Shown here piece by piece: positions 55,382 through 56,533 of a DNA stretch of 56,533 nucleotides. Source of the DNA: Caldilineales bacterium. Its GTDB lineage: Bacteria; Chloroflexota; Anaerolineae; J102. Both the position numbers and the translations under genes were made by a program. Positions within the stretch are counted from its first letter, which is position 1. Every line of letters starts with the position of its first letter. The notes below the pieces were generated by a model that did not search any database, had not been told where the DNA came from, and saw nothing but the letters and a program-made list of their open reading frames with translations. The DNA lies in the NCBI GenBank assembly GCA_019695115.1, contig JAIBAP010000037.1:1-56533 (forward strand), in the 5' to 3' direction.

Positions 55382-55765
55382 TCAATACTTCAGATTGACT
55401 GCTCCTGATTCAATGACAAGCAGCGCGACACAAAGAGACAAAAATATCATCAGTAACATCAAGAAGCCAAAAATTCTAGCCCAGGCAAGATGATAACGCA
55501 ACTCTTCTGGATGATGTTTCATTGTATTTATGAATTCAGAATTTGATCTATTGCCAAGTAGCAATTTCCTAATGCCAGGGATTGTAGGTATATGATCTAA
55601 GGTTTCATCGTCCATATCAAGAGGATTCATCATACGTCCGATAAATTGCATCACTCTTTGGGGATAGAAAAGAGAAAAGAAACCAAATCCTACAAAAGGT
55701 ATCAAGAATAGGAGAGGCCAAAATCTGAGTATAGAAGCCATTGTTGTGATTCCTATTTGAATCAT
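55382..55765 (-). CDS. Two-helix membrane protein, candidate immunity protein
   Basis: 127 residues. Membrane helices near residues 8-30 and 97-118 with a charged cytosolic loop (NPLDMDDETLDHIPTIPG, HHPEELRYHL). It starts 2 bases after the Rhs stop codon, where immunity genes stand in Rhs toxin loci, and has the same low-GC look. No family is recognised. Immunity against a membrane-active tip is an inference from place only. Confidence 0.65.
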   Translation of the reverse strand: MIQIGITTMASILRFWPLLFLIPFVGFGFFSLFYPQRVMQFIGRMMNPLDMDDETLDHIPTIPGIRKLLLGNRSNSEFINTMKHHPEELRYHLAWARIFGFLMLLMIFLSLCVALLVIESGAVNLKY

Positions 55766-55767
55766 GT

Positions 55768-56533
55768 TTACTGATTTTGCGGTCTTTGCATTGATAATAC
55801 GTCATATATATTGAATCGTATCGGACCGAGCCAAGAATAATTGAATCCACCATGAATCTCAGCCGCGAAGAACGGACCAACATCTCCCCCTAATCCGGCA
55901 GAATATACTTGACCTGTAAACATTGTATCTGTTTCATAGTCCATAAACCATACTTGATCAAATCCGGCTACTAAACCCGCACCAATTCCTCCCCCAGCAT
56001 TTACAGACCACCCGGCAAGTTGATCGACGGTTTGCGCATTTGTAACTGAAATGAATCCAGTGCCTTCGACTGCAGCCCCTGCAATGCCTCCACCACCCAC
56101 AGAAGGACTGAACATAACTATATTTCCCTCCGAATCAATGTGAAAGATTGCCACTGAAATTGATCCCATAAGCCCGGCGCCTACCATTAGCGTCCCTCCC
56201 ATACTCACGGTTCCATCCTCAGGAACTAACACATCCACCACAATGGATGGATCTAATCGCGTATCGCCAACATTATTTGGCCGAATGCTGGAGGTGTCAC
56301 ACTCCGTATTTGTTGCCCCACATACATTGGCATGCCCCGTCGGGTCAGTGAATTTGAGCGAATTGTTAAGGACATAGCTATACCTGTTCAAACCGCCAGG
56401 ATTCCCCGGCTGGGGCACAACCGTATCCGCCGCCAGGAAGCGGCCAATCGCCGGATCATACCAGCGGGCGCCGTAGTAAAACAAGTTCGTGCCGCTGTCC
56501 CAGCGCTGGCCGGTGTGTCCTGAGTGCAACGAA
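55768..56533 (-). CDS. Rhs-family protein, C-terminal part with variable tip (5' end beyond window)
   Basis: The visible part has the last Rhs core repeats (SGHTGQRWDSGTNLFYYG, YDPAIGRFLAADTVV, LNRYSYVLNNSLKFTDPTGH) and, after the DPTGH border, a tip of about 205 residues. The tip is rich in Gly and hydrophobic strands (VGAGLMGSISVAIFHID, SVNAGGGIGAGLVAGF) and has no toxin motif I know. In Rhs systems the tip is the toxin or adhesin, released by self-cleavage of the shell. The start lies to the right of the window. Confidence 0.85.
   Translation of the reverse strand, partial: SLHSGHTGQRWDSGTNLFYYGARWYDPAIGRFLAADTVVPQPGNPGGLNRYSYVLNNSLKFTDPTGHANVCGATNTECDTSSIRPNNVGDTRLDPSIVVDVLVPEDGTVSMGGTLMVGAGLMGSISVAIFHIDSEGNIVMFSPSVGGGGIAGAAVEGTGFISVTNAQTVDQLAGWSVNAGGGIGAGLVAGFDQVWFMDYETDTMFTGQVYSAGLGGDVGPFFAAEIHGGFNYSWLGPIRFNIYDVLSMQRPQNQ

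Overview
The window looks like a high-GC bacterial chromosome segment, most likely from the phylum Chloroflexota (Anaerolineae/Caldilineae-like). That placement is an inference from gene content: heavily proline/threonine-linked LCP lipoproteins, a Ccm-type cytochrome c maturation operon with a Cys-type CcmE, DUF2723 and DUF4139 surface proteins, and dense intergenic heptamer repeats. No rRNA is present to fix the taxonomy. Gene density is high. Most genes lie in long co-directional operons with 4-bp stop/start overlaps.

Layout. 1-6.4 kb: a tandem glycine riboswitch with terminator reading off the left edge, adk, a two-domain c-di-AMP receptor (DarA-like) abutting lon, a UbiA-family prenyltransferase and tlyA. 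6.5-16.4 kb (minus strand): two unrecognised conserved-looking genes, then an operon CpXC protein - GT4 glycosyltransferase - CinA-like - alkaline-phosphatase-superfamily enzyme - two LCP lipoproteins, with a gamma-carbonic anhydrase upstream. 16.7-21.7 kb: gnd, an HtrA protease, an AmmeMemoRadiSam radical SAM enzyme and rpsT. 21.9-22.7 kb: a small MazF/PemK-type toxin-antitoxin cluster with a HicB-like gene. 22.8-30.2 kb (minus): cytochrome c maturation operon ccmE - dihaem cytochrome - ccmA - ccmB - ccmC - ccmD - permuted ccdA - tlpA - glutaredoxin - DUF2085, behind an FNR/CRP-like site. 30.3-32.3 kb: small proteins and a truncated RHH antitoxin. 32.2-35.7 kb (minus): copper operon csoR - copZ - glutaredoxin with an in-frame UGA (candidate selenoprotein) - copA. 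35.8-39 kb: rhodanese lipoprotein, lgt, an unknown membrane protein and a YgjP-type metallopeptidase. 39-44 kb: methyltransferase, DUF4139 protein, murI, aminotransferase and acpS. 44-50.4 kb (minus): two M16 peptidases, UDP-glucose dehydrogenase carrying an intein, and a UPF0104 membrane protein. 50.6-54.8 kb: SlyD-like isomerase, cold-shock protein, tRNA-Val, DUF2723 protein and L9. 54.9 kb to the end: an Rhs polymorphic-toxin tail with a membrane protein behind it and a displaced Rhs core fragment, in visibly AT-richer DNA.

The most notable signals are: (1) a UGA codon at the first active-site position of a glutaredoxin in the copper operon, followed at the right distance by a perfect SECIS-like hairpin; (2) a heptamer repeat array inside the coding sequence of copA, in frame; (3) a CcdA homologue whose two half-motifs are in reversed order; (4) an intein placed directly before the catalytic cysteine of UDP-glucose dehydrogenase; (5) at least a dozen heptamer (and octamer/decamer) tandem arrays and a family of perfect 12-23 bp hairpins between genes; (6) two antitoxin promoters placed so that transcription would start on the A of an ATG.
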